A DNA stretch of 64,000 nt from CAZXPG01 sp964643145 (GCA_964643145.1 CAZXPG010000001.1:1-64000); one strand, 5' to 3'. Numbered from the stretch's first letter, positions 50,249 through 59,175 are shown. A program made the numbers and translations. The notes: a model not told the origin generated them from the letters alone.

Positions 50249-51178
50249 TTAGTCAAGGGAAAAGGTAAAGCATATATGTGTTCCCCATATCCAGGGAAGA
50301 TTATTATAACAATATGCTCTATTGGGAATAAATCCTGCGCGACCCGGTTTAAGCCATACTCGTGAGTTAAATAATCGTACATCCAGCTCAGCGTTAAACT
50401 TAATAGCCTTATCAGCGCACCCTTTTAATCCACACCCCCTATCTTTTCCATGCCTTGATAACCCTTGCCGGAATACTTCTACTAATAAATCAGTATCAGA
50501 TAAGTTTGCAAGAGTTGGGGATTCAACTGCTAATGATGGACGTAATGTGCTTAGCAATCCCTTGCCACTATCAGAAACAGCAATTTTTATGTTTTTTCCG
50601 CCAGGATAGAACTGTAGGGCGGCAAAGCCAGGTAGCTCTGTTTCACTATGCGAAAAAATATTATCAATTAACTCTTTTAGGATTGTTAAGATTGCCCCTT
50701 TTAGCTCATTTGCATCATCGCGATGAGCGCATGCCAGCATAAGCGCGTTTGTTAACCGGCGCGGCAACGTGTCATCGCGGGTATGTCGACTAATTGCTCC
50801 AATCTCAACCAGCCCATTATTCTCTCCCGAGAAAATTTCTGCAGCAGAAATTTCTGGTCTCTCTGGATTTGTTACAACTCTTGGTGAAAGATGGGAAAAG
50901 AAACCAAGGCGATCCAAATATCCCATAGTTCCATCATAACCAGCTTCGAAAACAAGTTTTACTCTTTTTGTGCACCCATCTAATTGATTAACAAAAGAAA
51001 GCAATCGTACTGCTGCATCAACCATAATGTTGCAACCTGTAGGAAAAGTAAGGACTATATCGTTGTCTTGGCTCGTGTGAGGATTAGCAGCATTCAGTGT
51101 GTCTTCCAGTTTTGAAGCATCAATCCACTTGCCAGGAAATTGGATATTACAGGTCATAAAAAAGCAATAAGAATACAA
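50249..51178 (-). CDS. GHKL (histidine-kinase-like) ATPase
   Basis: A 309-residue protein whose C-terminal half is a GHKL ATPase: ELIDNIFSHSE (N box), AVSDSGKGLL (G1 box) and RGCGLKGCADKA (G2-like). The N-terminal half may hold a degenerate STAS-like fold (DNDIVLTFPTGCNIMVDAAVRLL). There is no His phosphoacceptor or membrane segment, so it is not a sensor kinase. Start is TTG 51178 with AGGAA upstream, or ATG 51157. Together with the STAS-like gene it forms a small switch module within the mobile element. Confidence 0.78.
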   Translation of the reverse strand: MYSYCFFMTCNIQFPGKWIDASKLEDTLNAANPHTSQDNDIVLTFPTGCNIMVDAAVRLLSFVNQLDGCTKRVKLVFEAGYDGTMGYLDRLGFFSHLSPRVVTNPERPEISAAEIFSGENNGLVEIGAISRHTRDDTLPRRLTNALMLACAHRDDANELKGAILTILKELIDNIFSHSETELPGFAALQFYPGGKNIKIAVSDSGKGLLSTLRPSLAVESPTLANLSDTDLLVEVFRQGLSRHGKDRGCGLKGCADKAIKFNAELDVRLFNSRVWLKPGRAGFIPNRAYCYNNLPWIWGTHICFTFSLD

Positions 51179-51207
51179 TTATTTGATTCCTGAATAATAT
51201 TGTATTC
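51171..51207. promoter_or_regulatory. Inverted repeat GAATACAAT / ATTGTATTC
   Basis: A perfect 9-base inverted repeat with a 19-base spacer overlaps the start of the GHKL gene. It could be an operator for the HTH of the STAS-like protein or a promoter-proximal hairpin. Confidence 0.45.
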
Positions 51208-51248
51208 TCATAGTCATTGCTACAGCATAATTATAAAAAACCTTTACG

Positions 51249-51653
51249 TTATAAACCCCACAACTTCCGCTGCTCCGTCCACAATTCCGGAAATGGTTTC
51301 ATAAAATCCGACAGCAGCAGCCCTTTCGGTTGCCTGCCGTCCAGGATCGCAGCCACAATATCCGGTGACACCATGGTAAGCCGGAAAATCCGTGAGCAAT
51401 AGGATTCGTTTATTTTTTCTCCTTCCGCAAGATCATTGATATTATTGTACTGGCCTTGCTCAAGCAGGCGTTTCCAGCGGTATGCTCTAGCGAATGCCTT
51501 GATCAAAGTATCATCGACCTTAAGTTCTTCCGGTGGCAACCACGTATCACTCCCTTCCGGCAAGATAATCATGCGTCTGCCGTGGGGGCGTTTGATCTGC
51601 ATGGGAATGGAGAGGGTGACTGTTTTTCCGTCATGTTGTATCTCTGCCTGCAT
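51249..51653 (-). CDS. Recombinase-associated HTH-like protein
   Basis: A 134-residue protein starting at ATG 51653 with a strong CAGGAGG; an earlier start would lie inside the recombinase gene. The sequence (DDTLIKAFARAYRWKRLLEQGQYNNINDLAEGEKINESYCSRIFRL spans about residues 54-99, then PDIVAAILDGRQPKGLLLSDFMKPFPELWTEQ) matches a type I recall downstream of large serine recombinases in alphaproteobacteria. It contains an HTH (DLAEGEKINESYCSRIFRL) and may bind recombination sites. Confidence 0.8.
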   Translation of the reverse strand: MQAEIQHDGKTVTLSIPMQIKRPHGRRMIILPEGSDTWLPPEELKVDDTLIKAFARAYRWKRLLEQGQYNNINDLAEGEKINESYCSRIFRLTMVSPDIVAAILDGRQPKGLLLSDFMKPFPELWTEQRKLWGL

Positions 51654-51666
51654 GAAAACCTCCTGA

Positions 51667-52995
51667 TTAACCTGCCTGTAATTCACGTACCAGACTGCCA
51701 AGGCCATCAGTACGCAGTTTAACATCAATATTGTGGGATTTGATTGTAACGCGCTCAATCAGCAGCCGGAGAATCCGTGCCTGCTCGGTAGGAAATAATT
51801 CATTCCACAGTACATGAAATTGCGTCAGGGCAATATTCACCTCCGTTTCCGTAAAGTCGCTACTAGTGCTTCTAACTTGTTTCCAGGTACGGATAAGAAT
51901 TTCTGGTGTGGCAAATACGCCCTTTATATGCCGGATGACAATATCTTCCAGCTCACCGGCGGCGACACTGCCGGACTTGCAGCTCTCACATATATTCCTG
52001 AGCTTGAGGTTGGCCTTGTAATAGCGGTAGAGCTTACCGCTTGCTTTGCGGGTATGGACTGGCACCATGGCGAAGCCACAACTGCCGCAGAACACGATCC
52101 CCTGCAGCAGAGCTGGAGTTTTGGTTCTGTTCTTCCCAGCCCGCATGAACGGGCTTTCCTTGAATACGGCATGTGCTTTGTCCCATGTTTCCTGATCAAT
52201 AATAGCGGAATGCAGACCAGGATAACATTTATCCTTATGAACGATTTCACCTATATATGCGCGGTTCTGGAGCATCTTGTAGAGATAACCTTTATCCATG
52301 ATGTTGCCTCGGCTCAGACGGCCCGCTTTGCTGGTATAGCTTTTAGTATGATAGCCTTGCTCCTGTAGCTCTATCACTAGTTCGGTAATGGAACCAAGTT
52401 CAATAAAACGGTTAAAAATATGCCTGACCTGTGCTGCGTCACTTTCATTGATAACCAGTTTTCTATCGGCACATTCATAGCCGAGCGGCGGCACACCGCC
52501 CATCCACATGCCTTTTTTCTTTGAGGCAGCGATTTTATCCCTGATCCGTTCACCAATCACCTCACGTTCGAACTGAGCAAAACTGAACAGGATATTCAGG
52601 GTCAACCGTCCCATCGGAGTAGTGGAATTAAACTGCTGCGTCACTGATACGAAGGCAACATTATGCTGGTCAAATACCTCAACCATACGTGCAAAATCCG
52701 CCAGTGAGCGTGACAGGCGATCCACCTTATATACCACCACAATGTCGACCATGCCCGCCTGCACATCGCGCAGTAACCGTTTCAGGGCTGGCCGGTCAGT
52801 ATTGGCACCGGTAAAGCCGCCGTCATCATAATGATCGTTGACTGCAATCCATCCCTCCTGTTTTTGTGAGGCAATATAGGCTTCTCCAGATTCGCGCTGT
52901 GCATCGAGCGAGTTGAATTCCATCTCTAGTCCTTCTTCCGTGGACTTGCGGGTGTAAATGGCGCAGCGTATTTTACGGCGCGGGGTATCAGTCAT
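51667..52995 (-). CDS. Large serine recombinase (probable phage integrase)
   Basis: A 442-residue recombinase. The resolvase domain has catalytic Ser18 in IYTRKSTEEG, VYKVDRLSRSLADF and FAQFEREVIGERIRDKI. The recombinase domain has PPLGYE and GYLYKMLQNRAYIGEIVHK, and a zinc ribbon GIVFCGSCG...CESCKSGS. It is typical of alphaproteobacterial phage or island integrases. Overlaps the DUF2924 gene at its start. It is one of two serine recombinases in the element and the better integrase candidate because of its DUF2924/HTH partners. Confidence 0.93.
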   Translation of the reverse strand: MTDTPRRKIRCAIYTRKSTEEGLEMEFNSLDAQRESGEAYIASQKQEGWIAVNDHYDDGGFTGANTDRPALKRLLRDVQAGMVDIVVVYKVDRLSRSLADFARMVEVFDQHNVAFVSVTQQFNSTTPMGRLTLNILFSFAQFEREVIGERIRDKIAASKKKGMWMGGVPPLGYECADRKLVINESDAAQVRHIFNRFIELGSITELVIELQEQGYHTKSYTSKAGRLSRGNIMDKGYLYKMLQNRAYIGEIVHKDKCYPGLHSAIIDQETWDKAHAVFKESPFMRAGKNRTKTPALLQGIVFCGSCGFAMVPVHTRKASGKLYRYYKANLKLRNICESCKSGSVAAGELEDIVIRHIKGVFATPEILIRTWKQVRSTSSDFTETEVNIALTQFHVLWNELFPTEQARILRLLIERVTIKSHNIDVKLRTDGLGSLVRELQAG

Positions 52996-53428
52996 GATTT
53001 TTTCCTCCTGCTCTACGTTTTAATCCGAAAAATGCCGGCCCTGACCATCTGGTGCCACCTGCAATCTTCCTGGCGATTACCGACAGGCTTTTATATTTCT
53101 GCCCCTGATACTCAAAGCCGTCAGCAAGCACCGTGACCTGGTGCTCAATGCCCTGATATATACGCAGCAGTCTGGTGCCGGTAACCGGCTTGAGAGTCTT
53201 ACTCCGGCTGTGTTTAGTGTCTTCCGTATAGTTGATGAGTTTTTCTTCCATCTTTTTCGTCATGCCGCCGAATGCCAGTTCCTGGATGCGGTATGCCAGA
53301 CGCTTGATAAGAAATAGCTTATTATAAGATGGTGGGGTGGATTGGTATAATTCCTGCCATAAATCCTTCAATTCTGAGCCGGATTTGCTATGCAGGGCTG
53401 ATATTTGGGAAATAACTGTGTCGTTCAT
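52988..53428 (-). CDS. DUF2924 protein
   Basis: A 146-residue protein with the DUF2924 pattern (LKDLWQELYQSTPPSYNKLFLIKRLAYRIQELAFGG, TGTRLLRIYQGIEHQVTVLADGFEYQGQKYKSLSVIARKIAGGTRWSGPAFFGL at about residues 82-135). Members are found almost only beside serine recombinases in alphaproteobacteria. The end resembles DNA-binding domains of integrated elements, so it may be an accessory recombination factor. Confidence 0.9.
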   Translation of the reverse strand: MNDTVISQISALHSKSGSELKDLWQELYQSTPPSYNKLFLIKRLAYRIQELAFGGMTKKMEEKLINYTEDTKHSRSKTLKPVTGTRLLRIYQGIEHQVTVLADGFEYQGQKYKSLSVIARKIAGGTRWSGPAFFGLKRRAGGKNHD

Positions 53429-53442
53429 AATATAACCTATTG

Positions 53443-53628
53443 TTATTCAATGGTTTTATTATAAACGCTCTTCCTGGCGAGCAAGTCCAGAGAATTGTCT
53501 CTATATTCACGGGAATCTGCCGACTTTATTCGCTCCTGCTGGCGAAAAAAGCCTTGACTCAATATAAGGGCTATTTCATCCAGCCGTTCTGCTGGATTCA
53601 TCAATTCCGGATGAATTTTGGTGTCCAT
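53443..53628 (-). CDS. Small protein of the recombinase cluster
   Basis: A 61-residue protein starting at ATG 53628 after GGAGGGAGG. The sequence (HPELMNPAERLDEIALILSQGFFRQQERIKS) resembles short proteins that I recall upstream of DUF2924 genes. Probably the first gene of the four-gene recombinase operon. Confidence 0.75.
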   Translation of the reverse strand: MDTKIHPELMNPAERLDEIALILSQGFFRQQERIKSADSREYRDNSLDLLARKSVYNKTIE

Positions 53629-53928
53629 GCCTCCCTCCTTCTGATCATTCTGACCTACATAGGGATATCTACTCGCATGGAGCCATTTTTGTCCGGTAAC
53701 TGAGAAAAATAAATAAATTGTTTTTATATAAAAAATCAACAAGTGCTTGAAATATTTACTTTATAGCTACGTTTCAATTGTAGGCGCTAACGGTCTCTGC
53801 TACGCTTGCTTAGAAGAAAATTGTTATCATCATAATAAAAGCACTAGACAAAAAGATGTAATTTTTATAGCCTTTATCAACCAACCTAATATTCATCAGG
53901 TATATTATAGCGAGGTGCAAGAAAAGCG
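53629..53928. other. AT-rich divergent control region
   Basis: About 300 bases between the recombinase operon (left) and the LexA-like gene (right). A short plus-strand frame at 53747-53935 has no ribosome site and is not supported. The region should hold the promoters of both units; I see AT-rich boxes such as TATTATA near 53902 but no clear operator. Confidence 0.55.
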
Positions 53929-54582
53929 GTGTTAGCCACAGAAAAGAAAAAACCAGGACCCAAGCCGACAAAGGAGCTTACCGAAAGCCAGACCAATCTG
54001 CTGAAAGCGATATGCGCATTCAAAAATAGCAGCGGTTATGCGCCTACCGTACAGGAGCTTGCGGATATTCTGGAGATTCGTGGTGCTAGCGTACAGGATG
54101 TGATCGAAAACTTGATCCGCAAGGGTTACCTCAAGCGAACTCCGCATAAGGCGCGTTCGCTGGAGGTTATCAAATATATAGCCGTCCCGTCAGGTAATCT
54201 GGTGCCATTGCCGATTTTAGGCACTATTGCGGCAGGAATACCAATTCTGGCCATGGAAAATATATGTGGAGAAATACTGGTGGAGGCGAGTGTTGCACGA
54301 GGGAAGTGTTTTGCCTTGAAAGTACAGGGGGACAGCATGATTGATGCTGGTATCGCAGGAGGCGATCTAGTGATTGTCAGGCAGCAGCCTATTGCAGAAT
54401 CAGGAGATATTGTTGCTGCGCTTATTAACGATGAAGCAACTGTTAAGCGTCTAAGAATACAGGATGACCTGATTGAACTCAGGCCAGAGAACAGCATGTA
54501 CCAGCCTATCATTGTGAGGCCGGAGGATGATTTGAAAATCATCGGTAAAGTAATCGGAACACGTGGACTGAAGCAGATGTAA
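53929..54582 (+). CDS. LexA-like self-cleaving repressor
   Basis: A 217-residue protein with the LexA plan. The N-terminal winged helix (YAPTVQELADILEIRGASVQDVIENLIRKGYL) is followed by the S24 protease domain with cleavage site Ala102-Gly103, catalytic Ser136 in GDSM and Lys173 in ATVKRL. GTG start. In a prophage it probably holds lytic genes off and is inactivated by RecA during the SOS response. Its operators may be the GGTGAAATTTCACC sites near 47.3 kb, but no link is shown. Confidence 0.92.
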   Translation: MLATEKKKPGPKPTKELTESQTNLLKAICAFKNSSGYAPTVQELADILEIRGASVQDVIENLIRKGYLKRTPHKARSLEVIKYIAVPSGNLVPLPILGTIAAGIPILAMENICGEILVEASVARGKCFALKVQGDSMIDAGIAGGDLVIVRQQPIAESGDIVAALINDEATVKRLRIQDDLIELRPENSMYQPIIVRPEDDLKIIGKVIGTRGLKQM

Positions 54583-54598
54583 TCATAAGGAGGCCAAT

Positions 54599-55084
54599 AT
54601 GCGTATCGTACCGGATGATAATCCTACATTCTTCAAACCAGCTCCTTCTGACAAGAAGACGATGTGCTGTTGCGGACGTCATTACCGGTATAGGCTTGAG
54701 CCGCTGCGCACGGATGGGATGGCATCACTGGTATGCTCGGATGCAGAGGGTATACAGGAGGTAAGCCTGATCGAGCTTCAGTATTACTGGGGTGGGCCAT
54801 TTGGTGAGATCGAAATACGCAAATCCAAGAATTACCTTGCTTCCATGAAAGCAAGAAACAAAGAAATTCCTGATAATGTCACTCTTTCTTCAGCAACGTT
54901 TATGATAAAATTCGGCACTATGCAACGGCCACGCACCGTGCAGATCCGCCCACCGCTGGTTGCTGTATATGAAAGAGAGGCAGATAGGGAACTGGTAGAA
55001 GAATGGTTCATGAAGCGAGGCTTCTTAACATTAATGGCAGATGGCGATGCAAGGGAATCTGAACAAATTATGGAGCACGTGTGA
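54599..55084 (+). CDS. Unknown protein with N-terminal Cys cluster
   Basis: A 161-residue protein with a perfect ribosome site (AAGGAGG). A Cys-rich patch at about residues 23-25 (MCCCGRHYRYRLEPL) could bind metal. The rest is alpha/beta with no family I know. The next gene begins in another frame 44 bases before its end, so the two are coupled. Confidence 0.65.
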   Translation: MRIVPDDNPTFFKPAPSDKKTMCCCGRHYRYRLEPLRTDGMASLVCSDAEGIQEVSLIELQYYWGGPFGEIEIRKSKNYLASMKARNKEIPDNVTLSSATFMIKFGTMQRPRTVQIRPPLVAVYEREADRELVEEWFMKRGFLTLMADGDARESEQIMEHV

Positions 55085-56129
55085 AAAAATATTCAGCTTG
55101 AATGCAACATTATCAGAATGGCAGATGGCAGCGAGGGACCAGTTTCCTCTGCTCAGGCCATTGCTTCGCCCTACTGATAAAAAAGCATTATGCTACGCGT
55201 GCCCCAGTCCAGGCGGAGAAGGATGTCCCCGCCATATTATCAGCACAAAGAAAGGAATCCTTGCTGTGTGCGGTGATCAGGCACGGCTGTGCAATACACT
55301 TCGCTTAAACCCAGAAGATATTATCGTCTATGAACTGGATCAGCGCAAAGTGACAGAAGTGATTGCCAGAATACTTGGCATCCCCCACGGCTTCGCAGAA
55401 ATCTCCGGCCTTTCCCAGACATGGCAGGTAGGAGACTATCATCCTGCCGCCGGTCACCGCTGCCCCATATTCCTGACTATCACAACAGAACAGGCTGATC
55501 TGCAGCACACTGCAAACGGCTTGTTCGGTATCATACGCCAGCCATTTATCCTGATTGTCCCAACCCGTCAGTTTATCACCCTGGCCATGGAAGACATGCT
55601 GGCACGGATCAAAGCACGATTCATGACGCTCGATGAGATGACGGTATGGAATCAGGAGGAACTGGTATCAGGCAGCCAGCCTCCGGAGCAATTGCTGGCC
55701 AGTTTCAAGGATACCCTGATGCCGGATGAGGCAAATAAGGCAACGAGCCATTTCTCGATACCGCCAGCTGCCAGATGGGAGAAACTCATCATCACCTTCC
55801 AGGCCAGCGATGTGATTGACGTGAAGTACAGCACTATGGATACCGTCACTATCGACCGTCTGCATATTCCAGGCATGTATAACCAGAACTCCTCCACCAA
55901 GAAGGAAACGATGGCATGGGCACTGCTCAGGATTCTAGCACAGCATGATGGCATGCTCACAGTGCAGACGCATGGTTCGCATAATAGTTTGAAGAAGCAG
56001 AAGCAGTTGCTGTCGGATAAGCTTAAAGCCTATTTTCAGATAGAGGACGACCCAATAATCTGGGTGCCGGAGCAGCAAGCATATAAGGTGCGGTTTATGA
56101 TTAGATCGAATATCCGTCAAGTACTTTAG
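55041..56129 (+). CDS. Unknown Cys-motif protein at the right end of the element
   Basis: A 362-residue protein. Cys residues in LCYACPSPGGEGC and a later VCGDQARLC suggest a zinc or Fe-S site at about residues 51-85. The C-terminal half (WEKLIITFQASDVIDVKYSTMDTVTIDRLHIPGMY, positions about 245-280) is followed by a conserved end, KLKAYFQIEDDPIIWVPEQQ. The last 33 residues match the broken gene at 205-306. It shares a layout with plasmid- or phage-borne proteins of unknown role; I do not assign a function. Confidence 0.7.
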   Translation: MAMQGNLNKLWSTCEKIFSLNATLSEWQMAARDQFPLLRPLLRPTDKKALCYACPSPGGEGCPRHIISTKKGILAVCGDQARLCNTLRLNPEDIIVYELDQRKVTEVIARILGIPHGFAEISGLSQTWQVGDYHPAAGHRCPIFLTITTEQADLQHTANGLFGIIRQPFILIVPTRQFITLAMEDMLARIKARFMTLDEMTVWNQEELVSGSQPPEQLLASFKDTLMPDEANKATSHFSIPPAARWEKLIITFQASDVIDVKYSTMDTVTIDRLHIPGMYNQNSSTKKETMAWALLRILAQHDGMLTVQTHGSHNSLKKQKQLLSDKLKAYFQIEDDPIIWVPEQQAYKVRFMIRSNIRQVL

Positions 56130-56184
56130 TTGCAACAATTAAAAAACATTGCTTTTTTTATCGGCACCTGTTAACGTTTTCCGT

Positions 56185-56490
56185 ATGAAGAAGTTTTGTG
56201 TAGCCCTCATTGTAATATTTTCTTTCCTCGTAACACCCGTTTTTGCTAACGCGTGTGAGGTAAAAGATTCGGCTACCCATCAGACTTCTGACAGTAAAAA
56301 ATCGCATGATTCTGATAGTAAAATGAAGAAATGTGCCGATTGTTGCCATCAGCATAGTCAGGCTGACAGGTTTATACCAAAAGAGGTTTTCCTAGAATTA
56401 ATCGCTGTAAAGTCCACATTTACGGTTTCTCATTACGCTCGTTTCCCTTCTATCATCACAAGTCCCCTGCTAGAACCACCCTCTGCATAA
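56185..56490 (+). CDS. Small periplasmic Cys/His protein of the metal operon
   Basis: About 101 residues from ATG 56185, with a signal peptide (FCVALIVIFSFLVTPVFA) and a mature part rich in His, Cys and Lys (MKKCADCCHQHSQ). The C-terminal end LLEPPSA is a tail I associate with small leading proteins of czc-type operons. It probably binds metal in the periplasm. It is the first gene after the prophage. Confidence 0.7.
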   Translation: MKKFCVALIVIFSFLVTPVFANACEVKDSATHQTSDSKKSHDSDSKMKKCADCCHQHSQADRFIPKEVFLELIAVKSTFTVSHYARFPSIITSPLLEPPSA

Positions 56491-56577
56491 ACACCATCTA
56501 ATGTTTCTTGCCAGTATTGCGCCGTAGCTGCTGCTTCGCGTTTTTGCTGGATGTTTAACGTTTGCGTGAGTGTTTCC

Positions 56578-57861
56578 ATGCGCTACTGTTTCGCAGTTTT
56601 TGCAGCTGCCATGCTGCTATGTACCCATTCTGTTTATGCCAAAGAGGCCGAGCAAAAAGCTCAGGTTGTTTCTTTAAATGATGCTATTGCCCGTGCGCTT
56701 GGTGAATCGCCGCGCATTAAAGCATCTGGCTCCGCATTGATGGCAAGTAAAGGTGAACGCCGTCAGGCCGGTTTACTTCCAAACCCTGAATTATCCGTAG
56801 AAGCGGAAAATATTGCCGGTCGCGGGCAGTATAAAGGATTTGATTCAGCAGAAATTACTGTTGGTGTGTCGCAGCAGCTTGAGATTGGTGGTAAACGCTC
56901 CTCCCGTGTGCAGGCTGCCAGCCGTGGCTATGATATTGCGAATTACGAGTACACTGCTACCCGCCTGAATATTATCCGCGACGTGACGATTGCCTATCAT
57001 GAAGCGGTTGCGGCTAAAGAAAATGTAAAACTGGCGGAAGAACAGGAAAAGTTGGCCGGGGAAGTGATGGAAAACGTTACTGAACGAGTGAATGCTGCGG
57101 CTGACCCATTAATTCAGAAAAGCAAAGCAGGTGTAGCCTTATCTACCAGCAAGATCGCGGCAAGCAGAGCCAGAAGCGAATATGCTACCGCCCGTAGGAA
57201 CCTCTCTGCTTTATGGGGCATGGCATCGGGTAATTACGAACTTGATTCCGGTGCGTTTCTTGCTATTGCAAAGCCCCAACTGCAGGATAGTGAAGCAAAG
57301 CTCAAACAAAACCCCGATTTTATGCGGTTGGAGGCAGAGCTTTCCCGGAGCAAGGCGTTATACAGCCTGGAAAAAGCGAGTGGCATTCCTAACCCTACGG
57401 TGAGTGTAGGTGTTCGAGATTTCAGGGAAAACAGTGACCAGGCATTTGTCGCCGGTGTTTCTCTGCCAATACCGGTGTTAAATCGTAACCAGGGCAATAT
57501 TGCCAAGGCACGGCATGAAGTAAATAAAACCGAGCAGGATAAGCGGATTGCAGAATTGGCACTTAGCAATGAGCTTGTCCGTAGCCAGCAGGAGCTTGAA
57601 ACTACCTACCAGCAGGCTACCAGCTTAAAGGAGTCTATCCTTCCAGCGGCTGGCAAGGCATTTTCACTGGCGCGGCAAGGTTACCGTGCGGGTAAATTCC
57701 CCTATCTGGAAGTGCTGGATGCACAGCGCACCTTATTTGAAGCACGGCAGCAATATAACACTGCCCTAAAAGATTATCATATCAAAACGGCAGAAGTAGA
57801 TCGCCTCACGGCAAAGCATCTTCCTGGCCTTAAAGAAAACGAGGAGTCACATGGCAACTAA
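56578..57861 (+). CDS. czcC: Outer-membrane efflux channel (CzcC/TolC-like)
   Basis: About 427 residues of the outer-membrane factor family. ATG 56578 gives a clean signal peptide (CFAVFAAAMLLCTHSVYA); a start at 56551 is possible. Repeated helical hairpins (SLNDAIARALGESPRIKASG, PNPELSVEAENIAG, ending LARQGYRAGKFPYLEVLDAQRTL) are typical of CzcC/CusC. It forms the exit duct of the tripartite heavy-metal efflux pump. Overlaps the adaptor gene by 11 bases. Confidence 0.93.
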   Translation: MRYCFAVFAAAMLLCTHSVYAKEAEQKAQVVSLNDAIARALGESPRIKASGSALMASKGERRQAGLLPNPELSVEAENIAGRGQYKGFDSAEITVGVSQQLEIGGKRSSRVQAASRGYDIANYEYTATRLNIIRDVTIAYHEAVAAKENVKLAEEQEKLAGEVMENVTERVNAAADPLIQKSKAGVALSTSKIAASRARSEYATARRNLSALWGMASGNYELDSGAFLAIAKPQLQDSEAKLKQNPDFMRLEAELSRSKALYSLEKASGIPNPTVSVGVRDFRENSDQAFVAGVSLPIPVLNRNQGNIAKARHEVNKTEQDKRIAELALSNELVRSQQELETTYQQATSLKESILPAAGKAFSLARQGYRAGKFPYLEVLDAQRTLFEARQQYNTALKDYHIKTAEVDRLTAKHLPGLKENEESHGN

Positions 57862-58921
57862 ACGAAAACTGATTATAGCCCTGCTTATTCTTGCCCTGGC
57901 TGGCGGTGCCTATGCACTACGTGGGTCTAAGCATGAGGATGCGGCTAAAGATAATCATGGTCATAGCCATGAGGAAGAAGGCCATGGACATGATGAAAAA
58001 GAGAAAGAGCATGGGCATGATGATCATGCTCACGACAAAGAGGAAAAGCATAGCGAAGAAAAAGCAGGACATGGTCATGAACATGGTGCAGGTGAAGAGG
58101 AACATAGCGACAGCACCGAGATAACCAAAGAATCTGCAGACGAAGCAGGTATTAAAACGGCACAGGTTGGTGGAGCTACCATCCGCGAAACCGTGACGCT
58201 CTCAGGCCGTATTACCCTAAATCAAAATACGACCGCCCAGGTAAAAGCCCGTTTTCCCGGCATTGTACGGGAAGTGAAAAAAAGCCCAGGTGACAATGTT
58301 AACAGTGGTGAAGTGCTGGCGATGGTTGAGAGCAATGATAGCTTGCAGGTATACCCTGTAAAGTCCCCGATTAGCGGTGTGGTGCTGGCAAGAAATACCA
58401 ATGTGGGGGATGTAGCAGCGGAAACACCGATGTTCACCATTACCAATGTTGCCGATGTATGGGCGGAATTTCATATTTTCCCACGCGATATTGACCATGT
58501 TCAGGTAGGGCAAAAGGTAGAAATTACCAGCTTTGAGGGCGAACATACCGGCGAAGCACCGATTACTACATTGCTTCCTGTAGCTGAAACCTCCAGCCAA
58601 ACCGTTGTGGCGCGGGTGACGCTGCCGAATCCGGACAAGGTGTGGCGGGCGGGCATGACGGTGCGTGGTGATGCGGTTGTTAGCCAGCAGCAGGTGGCTC
58701 TGGCAGTTAAAAGCTCTGCCATTCAGCGGATGGAAGGGAAAACGGTGGTGTTCGTACAGGAAGGGCAGCGTTATGAAATGCGCCCCGTCACTATTGGAGT
58801 CGGCGATAAAACATGGACAGAGGTTAAAGCTGGTCTAAAGGCCGGTGAAACCTATGTCACGGAAAAAAGCTTCCAGATTAAGGCCGATATTGGCAAAGCT
58901 GGCGCAGAACACGAACACTAA
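57851..58921 (+). CDS. czcB: RND adaptor protein (CzcB-like) with His-rich N-terminus
   Basis: A 356-residue membrane-fusion protein. After the N-terminal helix (LIIALLILALAGGAYA) comes a segment of about 65 residues, rich in His, Asp and Glu (residues about 27-92), likely to gather Zn, Co, Cd or Ni in the periplasm. The barrel-sandwich and beta domains follow (VTLSGRITLNQNTTAQVKARFPGIV, KSPISGVVLARNTNVGD, TVVFVQEGQRYEMRPV). It links the inner-membrane pump to the outer channel. Confidence 0.93.
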   Translation: MATKRKLIIALLILALAGGAYALRGSKHEDAAKDNHGHSHEEEGHGHDEKEKEHGHDDHAHDKEEKHSEEKAGHGHEHGAGEEEHSDSTEITKESADEAGIKTAQVGGATIRETVTLSGRITLNQNTTAQVKARFPGIVREVKKSPGDNVNSGEVLAMVESNDSLQVYPVKSPISGVVLARNTNVGDVAAETPMFTITNVADVWAEFHIFPRDIDHVQVGQKVEITSFEGEHTGEAPITTLLPVAETSSQTVVARVTLPNPDKVWRAGMTVRGDAVVSQQQVALAVKSSAIQRMEGKTVVFVQEGQRYEMRPVTIGVGDKTWTEVKAGLKAGETYVTEKSFQIKADIGKAGAEHEH

Positions 58922-58929
58922 GAGGCGAT

Positions 58930-59175
58930 ATGGATACGCTTACAATTTTTGGGCTATTTGCGGTCACTTCCATGCTTGTCTGTTATGCCATGGAGGAGCG
59001 TAGCCACTGGTTTATCCTGGCATTTGCAGTGGCGTGTGCGTTGGGCTCGGCTTACGGATTTTTGCAAGGTGCATGGCCGTTTGGAGTAGTGGAAGCCGTG
59101 TGGTCACTTGTGGCATTGCGCAGATGGTCGCTGAAAGCTGCGGAGATAAGAAATTTGAATAGGAAACAGCAATGA
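58930..59175 (+). CDS. Small membrane protein of the czc operon
   Basis: An 81-residue protein with two or three hydrophobic helices (LTIFGLFAVTSMLVCYA, WFILAFAVACALGSAYGFLQGAWPFGVVEAVWSLVALRRW). I recall similar small proteins between adaptor and pump genes of czc operons in alphaproteobacteria. It overlaps the pump gene by ATGA and may aid assembly of the pump. Confidence 0.8.
   Translation: MDTLTIFGLFAVTSMLVCYAMEERSHWFILAFAVACALGSAYGFLQGAWPFGVVEAVWSLVALRRWSLKAAEIRNLNRKQQ

Larger units (their letters stand above)
6246..56129. mobile_element. Integrated prophage / composite element (outer limits uncertain)
   Basis: The core from 11922 to 47186 contains a complete set of siphovirus-like modules. 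Each flank carries a large serine recombinase (6246 and 51667) and phage-type regulators. The right limit is placed after the gene ending at 56129 because a remnant of a related element at the left edge ends with the same gene. The left limit is a guess: the recombinase/ParB cassette could be a separate element. I found no direct repeats or tRNA fragment that would mark attachment sites. Confidence 0.55.

Noticed and set aside
53747..53935. A 62-codon plus-strand frame before the LexA-like gene
   Set aside because: No ribosome site, AT-rich composition, and it occupies the likely divergent promoter region.
53929..54582. Host LexA rather than a phage repressor
   Set aside because: The gene lies inside the accessory arm between a recombinase operon and the element's right-end genes; a phage or element repressor is the simpler reading, though host origin cannot be fully excluded.
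6177..56184. tRNA gene or direct repeat as a prophage attachment site
   Set aside because: I searched by eye around both flanks and found no tRNA-like sequence or matching repeat; serine integrases often use short core sites that cannot be seen this way.
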